Origin: Candidatus Saccharimonadota bacterium
Lineage (GTDB): Bacteria > Patescibacteriota > Saccharimonadia > Saccharimonadales > UBA10212
Length of the DNA stretch: 32,863 bases
NCBI GenBank assembly: GCA_016187125.1
Contig: JACPKF010000005.1
Location: forward strand, 1 to 32,863
Direction: 5' to 3'
The notes below the pieces were generated by a model. That model did no database searches and had not been told where the DNA came from. It was given only the letters and a program-made list of their open reading frames with translations. Made by a program: the position numbers and the translations under genes. This document shows, piece after piece, positions 20,082 through 28,776 of this stretch. The first letter of the stretch is position 1. Each line of letters starts with the position of its first letter.

Positions 20082-20519
20082 CTAGGCGGCTTTGGCCAAA
20101 TCGTCAGGATTTGGCAAATTTTGAATTGGCGGAACAGATGGTTGAGCGAAAGGATCCGGCACAGCCGGTGAAGGTGGTGGTGTAGCCATGGCCGGATTGT
20201 TAAGTTGGGCCATAGTAGCTTCTATAATTTGCGGGGCTTGAGCTTTAATCTCAGCCTTTAGTTTTTCTAATTCGTCGGCCACGACTTGCTTATAGTTCGG
20301 GAAGTTGGTTTCCAGCCATTTAAGAGCTCCGGCTTCATCATTTTTATCTATAAAAGCCTCGAATTCATCCAGCTGCTCGTCGCTCATCTGCTCGGCCAGT
20401 TTCATGCCCACACGCAGCTCTAGGGTCTCGTAGATATGTGCCAGCATCTTATTCTTCTCGGCCGGTGGTAGTGTACCGAGGCCCAGTTCTTGCAGCAGAT
20501 TGTCATCTAACTTAAACAT
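20082..20519 (-). CDS. Hypothetical protein with Pro-rich C-terminus ending ...NPDDLAKAA
   Basis: 145-aa ORF, acidic helical N-terminus; C-terminal tail resembles that of the adjacent ORF. Confidence 0.7.
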   Translation of the reverse strand: MFKLDDNLLQELGLGTLPPAEKNKMLAHIYETLELRVGMKLAEQMSDEQLDEFEAFIDKNDEAGALKWLETNFPNYKQVVADELEKLKAEIKAQAPQIIEATMAQLNNPAMATPPPSPAVPDPFAQPSVPPIQNLPNPDDLAKAA

Positions 20520-20564
20520 GTTCTTTATTATGAGCTTGTCGACTCAAAATTTCTAGCCTGAGTT

Positions 20565-23108
20565 TTAAGCCGCTTTAGAGAGTTCGTCGGGATCGAGAAG
20601 CGTTGATATAGTACGTCCTGACCAATACAGTGGGTTGTGCAGTTTGTCATATGGAGTGTGCATTAGAAAAGGTGGATTGTTGGGACCATGGTAAAGGTTG
20701 GCCTCAAGGATAGAATGGTTACTTAGCGCACCTGTGTGTGTAAACTCCAGATCTTTAACCAGGACTCGGTTTTTTTCATCAATCAACTGGACTATATTGC
20801 CGCCATGACTATCATGACCGGCGTAATGCAAGTGTTCGCCGTCTTGAAGGCGAACAGCTGTTGTAGTCATGGTACCACCATGATCATCATTCGGTACGAA
20901 TTCTATGTGAGTATGACTTAATTGCTCAGGGGTGGCTTTGCCAGGACTAACATCTAGACTCTGTCCTGAAATATTGCTACCAGTAGCAGTGTGTGTTGGG
21001 GGATTGCCGGAGCCAAGTTGATCGGCTGTGCCTTCTATTCCCGAGCTGCCAGGAATTATGTTACCGGTCTTATTGCCCGTTAGGTTTTCTATATCAGTAA
21101 TAAAATGTTGATGCGTTAAACCGTCGGTTCCTTTATATGACAAGGTATCCTGTGTGAGTTTGTAACCATGATCTGTTAAGAACCTCCTGGTCGCTTTGTC
21201 TAAATTACCCTGTGTATCCCAACCAACACGATCTAGGCCAGGTAATGCATTCCCGTTATTATCCGTTATTTTGTAAGAGCCATCGGCATTTTGTAACAGA
21301 TGTGTACCTTCTGGCATTTCTACCCCAACGCTCCTGTTGCCAAAGATTGGATTATAATATTCTTTATTCCCATCCGCATTAGTAATCCCTTTTGCACCTT
21401 CAGTGCCAGTTGTTCCGGTTGTACCACTACCTGTGCCTGAAGTTCCTTCGGTATCGGTAGCTCCGGTTGCACCACCATTGCCAGTTACTCCTTCTGTGCC
21501 CGTTGGACCAGTGGCTCCACCCGATCCGGTTGTTCCCTCAGTGCCAGTTACTCCGGTTCCGCTACCTGCGGCAGTAACATTGTTATGGTCCCTGAATGCA
21601 TCGAGAATACTCGGAATACGAGGTAGTCCTCCGTCAAGGCCTGCCACCACACCGTAGACAACAGTCAAACCGCCGCCCAGCATTGCTGTTTTACCTATAG
21701 TGTTCCATAGACGATCTCGGCGAACATTGCTTTCATGAGCCTGTCTGAATTCAGAACCCATTTGGGCTCTACGTCGGTCAATAGCTGTACCTGCCCTACG
21801 GTTCTGAAGATTTTGATGAGCATGTTGTAGGCGAGCCTGTTCGCGCTGTAAATTGTGCTGAGCGAGGTTTCTGACGCCAGAACGATTATTAAAGTATGAC
21901 ACTGAGAATTTAAGGCCTGCGCCAGCAGCCACGAAGGCCAAGCCCAGCCCAGCTGTAGCAGATACCACAGCTACTCCTGCTCCTAGTCCGGCAATGGCAA
22001 GAATTTTTCGCCCGGCAGACTGATTGCCCAAGAACCAAGTTGCGCGGGCCCAGTTACGTCTAAAGAAATTGCCGTTTTGGATAACGTCTCTTACTCGGTT
22101 TCTGTTTACGTTGTATACCTCTTCAGCCAAATTATTTAAGTCGCCAAATACGTCATTTTCTTGCGTTTCGATAATGTCCGCTTCGTTTTCACCAGCAGCT
22201 AACCGGTGAGCTCTTTCTTGGTTTTGCATGCGTCCCATTAAAGTTGTATAGCGTTCTAGGGCCTGATTATATTCCTGCTGTTCCCCGCGCCGCCAGGGTA
22301 TAAAGCGGTCAAAAAAGGTGCGGGATTTACGACGAATAGTGATGTCTACAAGATCATTTCTGGCAGTGTCAATTTGACCATGGAGCTCCTGTAGTTGGTC
22401 AGCTGTTAACTCTTGCGGGGCTGTCGGCCCTGGGGGTAGCGGCCCGCCTTGTAACAGAGTGTTAAGTCGAGCAATTTCGGCGTCACGGTCTGCTAATTCA
22501 GCTGCATGTCTGTCTCTTTCTTGCTGTAGTTCGGTGCGCAAATCTCTGATAGTGTTCTCATGAAGTGCCATCTCCCGATCAAAATTCTGCTGCTGTTGCT
22601 CAAATTGACCCTGCATTTCCTGACGAACTTCGTTTTTAGCTACTTCGATTCTCTGACCGACTAGGTCTTCGATTCTTTGCTGAATTTGCTCGTCTGTTGG
22701 TATTTGACCAAGACGTTCTTGGAGTTGACGATTAGCCTCCTCTTCAGCCCTTTGGCGCTCTTCATGACGAATTCGTTGGCGCTCGGCACCCCAGTCGGGT
22801 TCATGTTCAGGCTGATGTCGAGCACCACCCCGCTGCTCATTACCGTCACTCACACCGTTACCTTCACCGACAACCTGAACTCCAGGCCCAATTAAGCGTA
22901 CGCCGCCGCCAACTTCAACCACTCCGCCACCAGCCCTATTTACGATTGCTGTTAAGCTTTCTCCGTGGGCTTTAAGGTCGTTACTAGCTAAATATGCAAG
23001 ATAGTCTCTACTTCCACCATCTTGAGGCCAACCATAACCACCAGGCGGAACATCAAGCGTTCCAGTGTCTTGTGGTTCTCGCGCGTGAGCTTCTGGACCG
23101 ATTCCCAT
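20565..23108 (-). CDS. Large coiled-coil protein with two hydrophobic segments, Gly/Thr-rich collagen-like repeat and C-terminal domain
   Basis: 847 aa; long coiled coil (QERDRHAAELADRDAEIARLN), hydrophobic ILAIAGLGAGVAVVSATAGLGLAFVAAGAGL and TAMLGGGLTVVYGVVAGL, then GTEGTTGSGGATGPTGTEGVTG. Confidence 0.85.
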   Translation of the reverse strand: MGIGPEAHAREPQDTGTLDVPPGGYGWPQDGGSRDYLAYLASNDLKAHGESLTAIVNRAGGGVVEVGGGVRLIGPGVQVVGEGNGVSDGNEQRGGARHQPEHEPDWGAERQRIRHEERQRAEEEANRQLQERLGQIPTDEQIQQRIEDLVGQRIEVAKNEVRQEMQGQFEQQQQNFDREMALHENTIRDLRTELQQERDRHAAELADRDAEIARLNTLLQGGPLPPGPTAPQELTADQLQELHGQIDTARNDLVDITIRRKSRTFFDRFIPWRRGEQQEYNQALERYTTLMGRMQNQERAHRLAAGENEADIIETQENDVFGDLNNLAEEVYNVNRNRVRDVIQNGNFFRRNWARATWFLGNQSAGRKILAIAGLGAGVAVVSATAGLGLAFVAAGAGLKFSVSYFNNRSGVRNLAQHNLQREQARLQHAHQNLQNRRAGTAIDRRRAQMGSEFRQAHESNVRRDRLWNTIGKTAMLGGGLTVVYGVVAGLDGGLPRIPSILDAFRDHNNVTAAGSGTGVTGTEGTTGSGGATGPTGTEGVTGNGGATGATDTEGTSGTGSGTTGTTGTEGAKGITNADGNKEYYNPIFGNRSVGVEMPEGTHLLQNADGSYKITDNNGNALPGLDRVGWDTQGNLDKATRRFLTDHGYKLTQDTLSYKGTDGLTHQHFITDIENLTGNKTGNIIPGSSGIEGTADQLGSGNPPTHTATGSNISGQSLDVSPGKATPEQLSHTHIEFVPNDDHGGTMTTTAVRLQDGEHLHYAGHDSHGGNIVQLIDEKNRVLVKDLEFTHTGALSNHSILEANLYHGPNNPPFLMHTPYDKLHNPLYWSGRTISTLLDPDELSKAA

Positions 23109-23275
23109 ATTGATAAGTTAAGCTTTTCGTTTATCCCGCAGATACCCACATCTCTGCGCAGTAAGCAAAAAGCAACTCCTTATTTACTGATAAATGGAAC
23201 TATACTGTATTTTTAATTTAATGTCAACAATATTATGAGGAAGTTTTTCAGGATCTCTAATTGACCTTTTTCTGT

Positions 23276-25036
23276 CTAAAGGCTGCGGGTTTTACTGGAG
23301 CGGGTAAATAACTCGATTTTGTCACCTTCTTGGACCTCGAGACGAGCATCGGTGCGGAAACTCAAACCGCACATTTCTCCAGTTTGGACTTCTTGTACAT
23401 CGCTAGGTCCGCGTTTTAGGTTGGTGACTTCTAAATTGTCAGCTAGTAACTCCTTATCGCGGTACAACCGGGCCAGTGCCGGAACTGCTAATTTGCCCTT
23501 GGTCACTTCCCCGCCGCATATAACCTCGGTCTTGGTAACTTTAAAGACTCCTTTAACAATTAACTGCCCAAGGCTTTCCTCTACTACTTCCGGCGCCAGC
23601 AGCATTTCCATTTCAGCTTTAGCATCGTTAATCAGCTCGTAAATAACGCTAAAAAGTCTAATAGAGATATGGTCACGCAGCGCCAGATGTTTTAAGCTAG
23701 CCGGCAGACTAACGTGAAAGCCGTAAATAATCGCGCCGGTTGTGGCGGCAGTATGCAGATCGTTTTCGGTTATAACTCCCACTCCCGAACTGACTATTCG
23801 AACGGCCACTTCCTCGGTGCCAAGCGTTTTTAAACTATCGACTACCGAAGTCAAGGAGCCTTGGACATCGGCTTTTACGATTATATTCAACTCGCTGAGC
23901 CGATTTGTCTGACTGATCATGTTCAGTAGTTCTGAGCTGGTGGTAGCCGAAGATATCCCGGCGATTTTACGCGTTTCCTTGACCTCTGAAGCTCTGATGC
24001 GAGCTTGTTTTTCGCTGGGCACAACCAAAAACTCGTCGCCAAAATCCGGCAGTTCTTTAAGTCCGCTAATAACTACCGGCGATGAAGGACCGGCCAAGTC
24101 AATAGTCTTACCATCAGGTGTCTCCAAAGTCCGAATTTTGCCATACGTTGTACCTATTACTACAAAGTCGCCGGTTTTTATGGTGCCATGTTCGACAAGC
24201 GCCACTGCCGTGCGGCCTTTACCCCGCTCCATATGAGATTCGATAATAATACCCTCGGCCGGACCTTCGGGATCGGCTTTAAGCTCCTCCACGTCAGCTA
24301 CCAAGATCACCATATCTAAGAGTTCCGGCAGTCCTTCTTTAGTTTTAGCCGAAACCGGTAGCACGACTGTGTCGCCGCCCCAGTCATCAGGCATAAGATC
24401 GTTTTCGCTGAGTTGTTGCTTGAGACGGTTGATATCAACCCCGGTTTTATCCATCTTGTTAGCCGCCACGACAATCTTAACGCCAGCGTTTTTGGCAAAC
24501 CTGATAGCTTCAACAGTTTGAGGCTTAATCCCCTCGTCAGCGGCGATAACCAAAATAACCAGATCCGTCAGCCGAGCGCCATGTTCTCGCAGGGCGGCAA
24601 AAGCTTCGTGTCCGGGAGTATCAATAAACGTTAACATTCGCCCGTTATGGCTAACTTGATAGGCCGAGAGGTGTTGGGTAATGCCCCCAGCTTCGTCTTT
24701 GGCTGTTTCTACTTGGCGAATAGCATCTAGTAGTGAGGTTTTACCGTGGTCAACATGTCCCATAACGGCGATTACTGCCGGCCGAGGCTTAGCGTTTTTG
24801 CTAAGCTCTTTTTTAAGCCTGGCGGGTGGTCCGGATGGCTGTTTTTTAACCAGTGTAGTGTCTATTTTTAGTTCGTCTAAGAGAATCTGAGCCGTATCAA
24901 AATCAATTTTTTCATTAACGGTCGCCATCACGCCGTTTTTGAGAAGCTCTCCTATTAATTTAGAGACTGGTAAGTTAAGAAGGCTGGCCAAGGCGCCGAC
25001 AGTAACTTGTTCCTCAATTTCAACTTTTCGGGACAT
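23276..25036 (-). CDS. infB: Translation initiation factor IF-2 (short form)
   Basis: 586 aa; PRPAVIAVMGHVDHGKTSLLDAIRQ, FIDTPGHEAF, AANKMDKTG. Confidence 0.97.
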   Translation of the reverse strand: MSRKVEIEEQVTVGALASLLNLPVSKLIGELLKNGVMATVNEKIDFDTAQILLDELKIDTTLVKKQPSGPPARLKKELSKNAKPRPAVIAVMGHVDHGKTSLLDAIRQVETAKDEAGGITQHLSAYQVSHNGRMLTFIDTPGHEAFAALREHGARLTDLVILVIAADEGIKPQTVEAIRFAKNAGVKIVVAANKMDKTGVDINRLKQQLSENDLMPDDWGGDTVVLPVSAKTKEGLPELLDMVILVADVEELKADPEGPAEGIIIESHMERGKGRTAVALVEHGTIKTGDFVVIGTTYGKIRTLETPDGKTIDLAGPSSPVVISGLKELPDFGDEFLVVPSEKQARIRASEVKETRKIAGISSATTSSELLNMISQTNRLSELNIIVKADVQGSLTSVVDSLKTLGTEEVAVRIVSSGVGVITENDLHTAATTGAIIYGFHVSLPASLKHLALRDHISIRLFSVIYELINDAKAEMEMLLAPEVVEESLGQLIVKGVFKVTKTEVICGGEVTKGKLAVPALARLYRDKELLADNLEVTNLKRGPSDVQEVQTGEMCGLSFRTDARLEVQEGDKIELFTRSSKTRSL

Positions 25037-25049
25037 TGGCTGACTCCGT

Positions 25050-26186
25050 TCATTTTTTAACGTCTTTGAGACTCAGGGCGATTTTACGGTTATCGGTATC
25101 GATCTCCAGAACTTTAAACTGCTTTTTTTCATTGAGTTTAAAGAGTTTTTCCGGATCAATACTTTCGTCGTCGCTCATTTCTGATACGTGCACCAAGGCC
25201 TCGACAGCCGGGGACAGCTCTACAAAAGCCCCAAAAGGCGTAATCCGCGTGATTTTACCTTCGACTTTGTCGCCTTTTTTGAACTTTTTAACTTCGCTTA
25301 ACCAAGGATCTTCGGCCATTTGTTTAATACTCAATGATAAGCGGTCTTTATCAATGGCAATAATCTTGGCTTTGACAACCTCACCCATTTTTACGTATTT
25401 GCGAGGGTCTTCAACCCGCTCCCAGGATATTTCGGAAATATGGATTAGGCCCTCAATACCATCAACGTTGACAAAGGCGCCAAAATCAATTACTCCGGTA
25501 ACGATACCTTCTACAACTTCGCCAACTTTAAGACTCTGTAGCCTGGACTGCATATCGTCCCTGGTGGCCTCTTTTTCAGAGAAAATCAATTTGTTGTCTT
25601 TACGGCTGACATCCAAAACTCGAACTCGGAGATTTTTGCCAACTAAAGCGTTAAGTTTGGTTAAGATTTCGTCTTTATCGGCGTCAGAAACTCTAGGGTA
25701 GTGCTCGGCTGAGAGTTGAGACACCGGCAAAAAACCACGAATACCTTCTAATTCAACCAGCAAACCGCCGCGGTTGGCGCTATAAGCCACGACGTCAATT
25801 ATTTCCTGCTCGTCAAACAATCGCTGCAGCTCGGTCCAACCCCGATCTTTACTGGCTCGCTTCATGGAAAGCAGCGCATAACCTTCGTCCAGTTCCGGAT
25901 CAACCACACTGGCGCTGATTGTTTCGCCTTCTTTCAAAGTGTTGGCGCCAACCTCCCGACGGAAAATAACCCCGACACCATTGGCGCCCATGTCTACCCA
26001 TATTTCGTGCTTGCGCACTGAACTTACTATGCCTTCTACCATGTCACCGGTTTTTATCTGTGTCAGTTTAGTGGTCTTTAGTAGTTGGTCCATAGTTAAA
26101 CCTCGACTCGGCGACGGAGTTCTGGCTGCTCGCGCAGGCTCTGTGCCCGCAACTCGAGCGTCAATTTTAGTAGCTGCTTTTGGCAT
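25050..26186 (-). CDS. rpsA: S1 RNA-binding domain protein, ribosomal protein bS1-like
   Basis: 378 aa; multiple S1 motifs, e.g. GEVVEGIVTGVIDFGAFVNVDGIEGLIHISEISWERVEDPRKYVKMGEVVKAKI. Confidence 0.93.
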   Translation of the reverse strand: MPKAATKIDARVAGTEPARAARTPSPSRGLTMDQLLKTTKLTQIKTGDMVEGIVSSVRKHEIWVDMGANGVGVIFRREVGANTLKEGETISASVVDPELDEGYALLSMKRASKDRGWTELQRLFDEQEIIDVVAYSANRGGLLVELEGIRGFLPVSQLSAEHYPRVSDADKDEILTKLNALVGKNLRVRVLDVSRKDNKLIFSEKEATRDDMQSRLQSLKVGEVVEGIVTGVIDFGAFVNVDGIEGLIHISEISWERVEDPRKYVKMGEVVKAKIIAIDKDRLSLSIKQMAEDPWLSEVKKFKKGDKVEGKITRITPFGAFVELSPAVEALVHVSEMSDDESIDPEKLFKLNEKKQFKVLEIDTDNRKIALSLKDVKK

Positions 26187-26205
26187 GAACTATAATTATT
26201 CCCTT

Positions 26206-26280
26206 CTTCGGCTGCCTAAATCTCTCCTTTAGCGGATGAAATTTGCGCGGCCAAAGCCCGCGATTCGTTTCAGGCGAACG
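26206..26280 (-). promoter_or_regulatory. Shared leader element upstream of rpsA
   Basis: CTTCGGCTGCCTAAATCTCTCCTTTAGCGGATGAAATTTGCGCGGCCAAAGCCCGCG aligns across its length to 28614-28697. Confidence 0.65.
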
Positions 26281-26339
26281 GCGAACCGTTTTCCACTTAA
26301 AAGTTAATAAAGCAGATTGAGAACTATTGTACAGAGGTA

Positions 26340-26361
26340 AACGCTGTTTGTAAACAGCGTT
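26340..26361. repeat. Perfect inverted repeat AACGCTGTTTGTAAACAGCGTT
   Basis: Direct reading; in the divergent rpsA/ROK intergenic region. Confidence 0.85.
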
Positions 26362-26568
26362 GTTGATAGTAGATAGTCAAGTAGTAGATAGCGAAAAAAC
26401 AGACTTATCACTAACAACTAATGACTAACTCTTGCCAAGTTGATAAACTTAATCTCATGTATCCCGTTAGATCTCAGCCTGCAATTTTCAAGCTAAGTTT
26501 GCGTTGGAAATATTTTGAGCTACCAAAGATAGAAAATTTTTATAAGCCAGGGGTCAGGTTCTAACGGT

Positions 26569-27408
26569 ATGTACTTGGGGATAGATGTTGGGGGAACAAA
26601 AACCTTAATGGCTGTCTTTTCCGAAGAGGGGCAGATACTCAAAGAACACAAATTTCCGACTAGCCCTAACTACAAAAGCTTTTTGAAAGATTTGTCGGCC
26701 GCTTTAAAAGAAATTCAAGACTACAAAATAACAGTCTGTTGCTGCGCTTTACCGGCCCTGATTGACCGTCAAAGAGGTATTGGTATAACTTTTGGCAACT
26801 TAAAGTGGCAAAATGTGCCCGCTAAAGATGACTTAAAGGACTTACTTCAAGGTGCAGACATCTTTTTAGAGAGTGACAGCAATTTAGCCGGACTCCACGA
26901 AAGCCTAGTATTTAAGAGTCAATACCATAAGGTCTTATATATAACCATCGGTACAGGCATAGGCGACGCCGTGGTTGTAGATGGCCAACTCGACGAGGCC
27001 TATCTGGACAGCGAGGGTGGCCAAATGGTCTTGAGCCGCGGTGGAAAGCTGACCAAATGGGAGGATTTTGCTTCCGGTCGAGCGATTGTTGAGCGCTTTG
27101 GCAAGAAAGCTGCTGATATAGACGACCCTAGCATCTGGAAGTTATATGCTTCGGATCTGGCACAAGGTTTAGCAACCTTAATAGCTCCCTTTCAGCCAGA
27201 CGTTGTAATAATTGGCGGCGGTGTAGGCGCCCATTTTGCTAAATACGGCGCCTTCTTAAACGAAGAACTCAAAAAATATCAGAACAATATGGTAACGATG
27301 CCACCGGTAATTCAAGCCAGGAAACCCGAGGAGGCCGTGATTTATGGTTGCTATGACTTTATCCGCCTTCGCCAAGGTTACGGCGGACAGGTCCGCCAAA
27401 ATGCCTAG
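26569..27408 (+). CDS. ROK family sugar kinase/regulator-like protein
   Basis: 279 aa; MYLGIDVGGTKTLMAVF, ITIGTGIGDAVVVDG, VVIIGGGVGAHF. Confidence 0.9.
   Translation: MYLGIDVGGTKTLMAVFSEEGQILKEHKFPTSPNYKSFLKDLSAALKEIQDYKITVCCCALPALIDRQRGIGITFGNLKWQNVPAKDDLKDLLQGADIFLESDSNLAGLHESLVFKSQYHKVLYITIGTGIGDAVVVDGQLDEAYLDSEGGQMVLSRGGKLTKWEDFASGRAIVERFGKKAADIDDPSIWKLYASDLAQGLATLIAPFQPDVVIIGGGVGAHFAKYGAFLNEELKKYQNNMVTMPPVIQARKPEEAVIYGCYDFIRLRQGYGGQVRQNA
27362..27397. repeat. TCCGCC...GGCGGA repeat at the 3' end of the ROK gene
   Basis: TCCGCCttcgccaaggttacGGCGGAcaggtCCGCC encodes the ROK tail RLRQGYGGQVRQ. Confidence 0.8.
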
Positions 27409-27901
27409 GAAAAAGATCACTCAAGGCAGTTCTGCCAAAGACGCTAAGGCTTTTATCAAACACCTAAATTCAGACTACCCGGATTATGGTTTTATAGCTG
27501 GTAAACAAGATCATTGGTCGCCTAGAAATAAGACTATTAACTTTAATCAAGGTCAAACTTTAACTAATTTACAATACGCTGTGTTGCATGAGCTGGCCCA
27601 CGCCCTGCTAAGACATGACAATTATCAAACCGACTTTGAACTGCTAAAACTGGAAAGTGAGGCGTGGCAGTTAGCCGCTCAAATCGGTAAGAATTACAAC
27701 GTTAGCATAAGTCAAGACCACATTCAAAATTGTTTAGACACCTACAGAGACTGGCTGCATCGCCGTAGTGCCTGCCCCAGTTGCGGTATGCATGTTTTAC
27801 AACAAAGTCCCAAAATATATAAATGCTTTAACTGCCAAGCACAGTGGCACGTCAGTAGTGGTCGTTTCGTGCGTCCCTACCGAAAAACAATCAACAAATA
27901 A
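27401..27901 (+). CDS. Small HExxH metalloprotease-like protein with C-terminal zinc ribbon
   Basis: Start taken at MPRKKITQ; HELAHALLRH, ESEAWQLAAQIG, CPSCGMHVLQQSPKIYKCFNCQAQW. The track start at 27344 lies inside the ROK gene and repeat. Confidence 0.75.
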   Translation: MPRKKITQGSSAKDAKAFIKHLNSDYPDYGFIAGKQDHWSPRNKTINFNQGQTLTNLQYAVLHELAHALLRHDNYQTDFELLKLESEAWQLAAQIGKNYNVSISQDHIQNCLDTYRDWLHRRSACPSCGMHVLQQSPKIYKCFNCQAQWHVSSGRFVRPYRKTINK

Positions 27902-27961
27902 CAATCAACAATAAACAGAAAACAAAAAACAATCAGCAATCAACAAAAAACAGTAAACAGC

Positions 27962-28321
27962 TTAGTTTTCTTGATGTTTTTGTAAAGTTTTAATCTTGGT
28001 CCAAATCATTTTTGCCACTTCTTCTCCTAGTAGGCTTGGGTCTTTTATTGATTCTGGTGAGATATAATTTTCTTCGGCAGCAAACTCAAGTATATATTGT
28101 GACTCCTTGAGCGACCCATAAGCAATAGTGAGGAATTGAGCTTCAGATTTACGAGATTGCCTAGCATAACCTTCTACGATATTGAGGGCTACAGAGATTG
28201 CCGCTCTTCTTAGCTGGGACGCTAAGCCAAATTGCTCTTCTTTCGGTAATTGTTTGCTTAGTTTATATACAGAATGGGCATATTTATTGGCTTTTTGCAG
28301 AATTATGTCTTGACTACCCAT
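27962..28321 (-). CDS. Four-helix-bundle protein (S23/23S rRNA intervening-sequence type)
   Basis: 119 aa; YAHSVYKLSKQLPKEEQFGLASQLRRAAISVALNIVEGYARQSRKSEAQFLTIAYGSLKE. Confidence 0.9.
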   Translation of the reverse strand: MGSQDIILQKANKYAHSVYKLSKQLPKEEQFGLASQLRRAAISVALNIVEGYARQSRKSEAQFLTIAYGSLKESQYILEFAAEENYISPESIKDPSLLGEEVAKMIWTKIKTLQKHQEN

Positions 28322-28403
28322 AATTTACTATCAATCATTTATTGACTTTAGTTAATAAAACAAAAGGCGGGAGTTACTCCGCCTCTTGTTTATTGTTTTT
28401 TGT

Positions 28404-28604
28404 TTATTGTTTTTTGGCTTTGCCGCGTCGCGAAATTCGTCCGCCTTTGGCGCCAGCCTTGCGGGCTAGTTCACGGTTGGCGTAAAAGCCACCAGTGCGG
28501 CCTATCTTACCGCCCATCGCTCCAATTCGAGCGTAAAAGTCTTTGCCGTACTTGTTTCTGTTTGTAAAAGCAGCCTTGCGACCACCGTCTTTAGTACCAG
28601 CCAT
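28404..28604 (-). CDS. Small basic KGG/stress-induced-repeat-like protein
   Basis: 66 aa; YARIGAMGGKIGRTGGFYANRELARKAGAKGGRISRRGKAKKQ. Confidence 0.8.
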   Translation of the reverse strand: MAGTKDGGRKAAFTNRNKYGKDFYARIGAMGGKIGRTGGFYANRELARKAGAKGGRISRRGKAKKQ

Positions 28605-28613
28605 AATGATTCT

Positions 28614-28697
28614 CCTTCGGCCGCCTAAATTTCTCCTTTACGGATGAAAATTGTGTGGCCAATGCTCGCAAAAAATTCTTTTGAAATTTCGGCGGGC
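28614..28697 (-). promoter_or_regulatory. Shared leader element upstream of the KGG gene
   Basis: Aligns to the rpsA leader 26206-26280; ends in a hairpin resembling the nrdJ leader hairpin. Confidence 0.65.
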
Positions 28698-28733
28698 CTT
28701 AAGTTGATATAGATCTAGCTTATCTTCAGAAAT

Positions 28734-28755
28734 AAAAAAGGTCCCGGATGGACCC
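28734..28755 (-). terminator. Putative intrinsic terminator/attenuator in the KGG leader
   Basis: Sense (minus) GGTCC-atccg-GGACC-TTTTTT; about 25 nt downstream of a TTGACA-17-TACCAT promoter. Confidence 0.55.
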
Positions 28756-28776
28756 TCATTCCCTGAAACTATGCTT

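Noticed and set aside
21403-21657. 84-aa plus-strand Pro/Val-rich ORF
   Set aside because: Antisense of the Gly/Thr collagen-like repeat of the 847-aa protein.
26545-26562. AGCCAGGGGTCAGGTTC upstream of the ROK gene as a REP/transposase-associated motif
   Set aside because: Only one copy was noticed and no transposase is present; not enough evidence.
27962-28321. Diversity-generating retroelement accessory (Avd-like) protein
   Set aside because: The fold is similar to S23/Avd, but no reverse transcriptase or template/variable repeat pair is present in the window.
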